8,490 nt of DNA from UBA3940 sp964506005 (GTDB lineage: Bacteria > Chloroflexota > Anaerolineae > Aggregatilineales > UBA3940): assembly GCA_964506005.1 (NCBI GenBank), contig CAZDLX010000148.1:1-8490 (forward strand), in the 5' to 3' direction. Below are positions 6,834 through 8,490 of this stretch, piece by piece (positions within the stretch are counted from its first letter, which is position 1; each line of letters begins with the position of its first letter). Position numbers and translations under genes: made by a program. Below the pieces are notes generated by a model. That model ran no database searches. It saw nothing but the letters and a program-made list of their open reading frames with translations, and was not told the origin of the DNA.

Positions 6834-8490
6834 GTCCACAAACTCGCGCAGCCACAGCTCAAGCACAGCCAGCGTCCAGGGGCGCAGGTAGGAGCCCTCC
6901 CCGGCCAGGAAGCGCCGGTAGACGGCGCTGACCGCATCATAGTGAAACAGGCCGCGTTGCTCAACCGACTCGCGCGAAAATACGTCGTCGAGGACCTCGC
7001 GCAGCTCGTTCCGCATCCAGGCACCGACCGGCATCTCGAAGCCGCGCTTGGGCCGGCGCAGTACCTCGGCGGGCAGCACGTCGCGCATGGCCTCGGCGAA
7101 GATCCACTTGCCGCGCCCGTCCCTGAGCTTCAGATGCGCCGGAATAGATACCGCAAACTCGACCAGCCTGTGATCGATCAGCGGAACGCGCACCTCCAGC
7201 GAGTGCGCCATGCTCAGCGCGTCGGTGTCGCGCAGCAGGGTGTGCGGCAAGTAGTTCAGGAGCTCCAGCCGGGTGAGCTGCGCCGTGCTGCCGCGCTCCA
7301 CCGGGTGCACGTAGCCCGCCAGTGTGCGGATCGACGGGATGGGCGCGGCCATCGCCCGTATCGTCTCCGGCGTGTAGAGCGCGAGCTTGGCCTCCTCGCC
7401 GAACAGGACGCGGACGCGCTCGTAACGCGCCAGCAGGTCGCCGTCCAGCCAGGTCAGCGCGCGCTCGCCGGGCTGGACCGTCGCTGCCGAGCGCCGGGCC
7501 ACGCGCTGCACGGGGCCGGGCAGCCGCGCCCAGATGTCGCGCGCCCGGTCGAGGCGCTTGAACAGCCGGAACTGCGGGTAGCCTGCAAAGAGCTCGTCCC
7601 CACCCAGCCCGGAGAGCGCGACCTTGACGTGCTGCGCCGCTGCCTGCGAGACAAGGTAGGTGTTGAGCCCATCGCCGGTCGGCTGGTCCATCGCCCGGAT
7701 GAAGGCAGGGAGCTGGCCCCGCACGTCCCGGCCCGTAACGACGACCTCGCTGTGCTCGGTGCCGTAGTGCTCGGCCATGACGCGCGCCGCCGAGCGCTCG
7801 TCGATGGCCGCGCCCTCCGCGCCGAAGCCGATGGAGAAGGTGCGCAGACGCTCGCCGCTGGCGCGCGTCATCAGCGCGACGACCGCGCTGGAGTCCACCC
7901 CGCCGGAGAGGAACGCGCCGACCGGCACGTCGGCGATCATGCGCAGCCGGATCGACTCCTCCAGCAGCCGGCGCAGTTCGGTTACGGCCTCGCGCTCGTC
8001 CATCGCCGAGGGCTCGCCCGGCGGCAGGAACCAGTACTGCCGGGTGCGCAGCACGCCTCGCTCGAACGTCAGGCAGTGGCCCGGCGGCAGCGCCTCGACG
8101 CCCTCGAGCATGGTATAGGGGCTCGGTACGGCATAAAACGAGAGGTAGTGGTGCAGTGCCGGGTAATTCAGCCGCGGCTCGACGAGCCCGCTGGCTATGA
8201 GCGCCTTGAGCTCCGAGCCGAAGGCCAGACCGGCGCTCTCCGCGCCCGGCTCGCCGAGCAGGGCGTAATACAGCGGCTTGACGCCGAGCCGGTCCCGCGC
8301 GGCGAACAGCCGCCCCTCGCGCGCATCCCAGATGGCGAAGGCGAACATGCCGCGCAGCCGGTGCACGGCCGCCTCGCCCCAGTGGTGGTACGCCGCGGCG
8401 ATGACCTCGGCGTCGCCGGCGGTCTCGAACCGCGCGCCGTGGTCGCGGATGAGCTCGCGGCGCAGCTCCACGTAGTTGTAGATCTCGCCG
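6819..8490 (-). CDS. asnB: Glutamine-hydrolysing asparagine synthase family amidotransferase, N-terminus cut by window edge
   Basis: The frame enters from the right edge as GEIYNYVELRREL, a conserved stretch of the glutaminase domain, and runs 556 residues to a TGA. About 70-80 N-terminal residues, including the expected catalytic Cys2, are outside the window. Visible glutaminase motifs are GDAEVI, LRGMFAFAIWD and ARDRLGVKPLYY. The synthetase half begins near visible residue 165 and carries the ATP-pyrophosphatase P-loop SGGVDSS (bases 7887-7907), LSGLGGDELFAGYPQ, DTDALSMAHSLEVRVPLID and RRPKRGFEMPVGAW. The family takes ammonia from glutamine and uses it to amidate an adenylated carboxylate. 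Paralogues in polysaccharide clusters are often not primary asparagine makers and may act on a sugar acid or cell-envelope substrate, which is inference here. It is the first visible gene of the unit, with two glycosyltransferase genes coupled behind it. Confidence 0.93.
   Translation of the reverse strand, partial: GEIYNYVELRRELIRDHGARFETAGDAEVIAAAYHHWGEAAVHRLRGMFAFAIWDAREGRLFAARDRLGVKPLYYALLGEPGAESAGLAFGSELKALIASGLVEPRLNYPALHHYLSFYAVPSPYTMLEGVEALPPGHCLTFERGVLRTRQYWFLPPGEPSAMDEREAVTELRRLLEESIRLRMIADVPVGAFLSGGVDSSAVVALMTRASGERLRTFSIGFGAEGAAIDERSAARVMAEHYGTEHSEVVVTGRDVRGQLPAFIRAMDQPTGDGLNTYLVSQAAAQHVKVALSGLGGDELFAGYPQFRLFKRLDRARDIWARLPGPVQRVARRSAATVQPGERALTWLDGDLLARYERVRVLFGEEAKLALYTPETIRAMAAPIPSIRTLAGYVHPVERGSTAQLTRLELLNYLPHTLLRDTDALSMAHSLEVRVPLIDHRLVEFAVSIPAHLKLRDGRGKWIFAEAMRDVLPAEVLRRPKRGFEMPVGAWMRNELREVLDDVFSRESVEQRGLFHYDAVSAVYRRFLAGEGSYLRPWTLAVLELWLREFVDEAGV

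Noticed and set aside
6823..6855. Longer GT2 start at GTG 6855
   Set aside because: The added residues lie entirely inside the amidotransferase gene, are unlike family 2 N-termini, and the GTG at 6822 has a better-placed GAGG.
4628..6891. Plus-strand open frames at 4628-5935 and 5893-6891 opposite the glycosyltransferases
   Set aside because: They mirror the GT4 and GT2 genes, have no motifs, and overlap each other in different frames.

Overview
This is a GC-rich bacterial window holding part of a surface or exopolysaccharide gene cluster. All five genes lie on the minus strand, so transcription runs from the right end to the left. In that order they are: an asparagine synthase-type amidotransferase (its start lies off the right end), a family 2 glycosyltransferase, a family 4 glycosyltransferase, a heparinase II/III-type polysaccharide lyase, and a two-domain oxidoreductase. 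The oxidoreductase fuses an alcohol-dehydrogenase-like half to a Gfo/Idh/MocA half, and its last residues lie off the left end.

The first three genes are packed as one translational unit. The amidotransferase stop overlaps the GT2 start as GTGA, and the GT2 stop overlaps the GT4 start as ATGA. A 93-base gap holding one long imperfect hairpin separates GT4 from the lyase. A gap of about 231 bases separates the lyase from the oxidoreductase and holds two GTAGGGGC...GCCCCTAC palindromes plus a half copy. I see no RNA gene, CRISPR array, transposase or integrase. The long plus-strand open frames mirror the real genes and are not called.

Taken together, the two glycosyltransferases probably add sugars to a lipid-linked or growing glycan. 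The amidotransferase probably amidates or aminates a sugar acid or another cluster substrate. The oxidoreductase probably changes the redox state of a sugar or nucleotide sugar. The lyase probably trims or clears the polymer. The substrate is not known for any of them.

The host is a high-GC bacterium. The two palindromic repeat types resemble dispersed intergenic repeats I remember from Chloroflexota genomes, so that phylum is my best guess, at low confidence. The most unusual points are a dehydrogenase half that lacks every expected zinc ligand, a GT4 whose first EX7E glutamate is alanine, and a lyase with no visible export signal.
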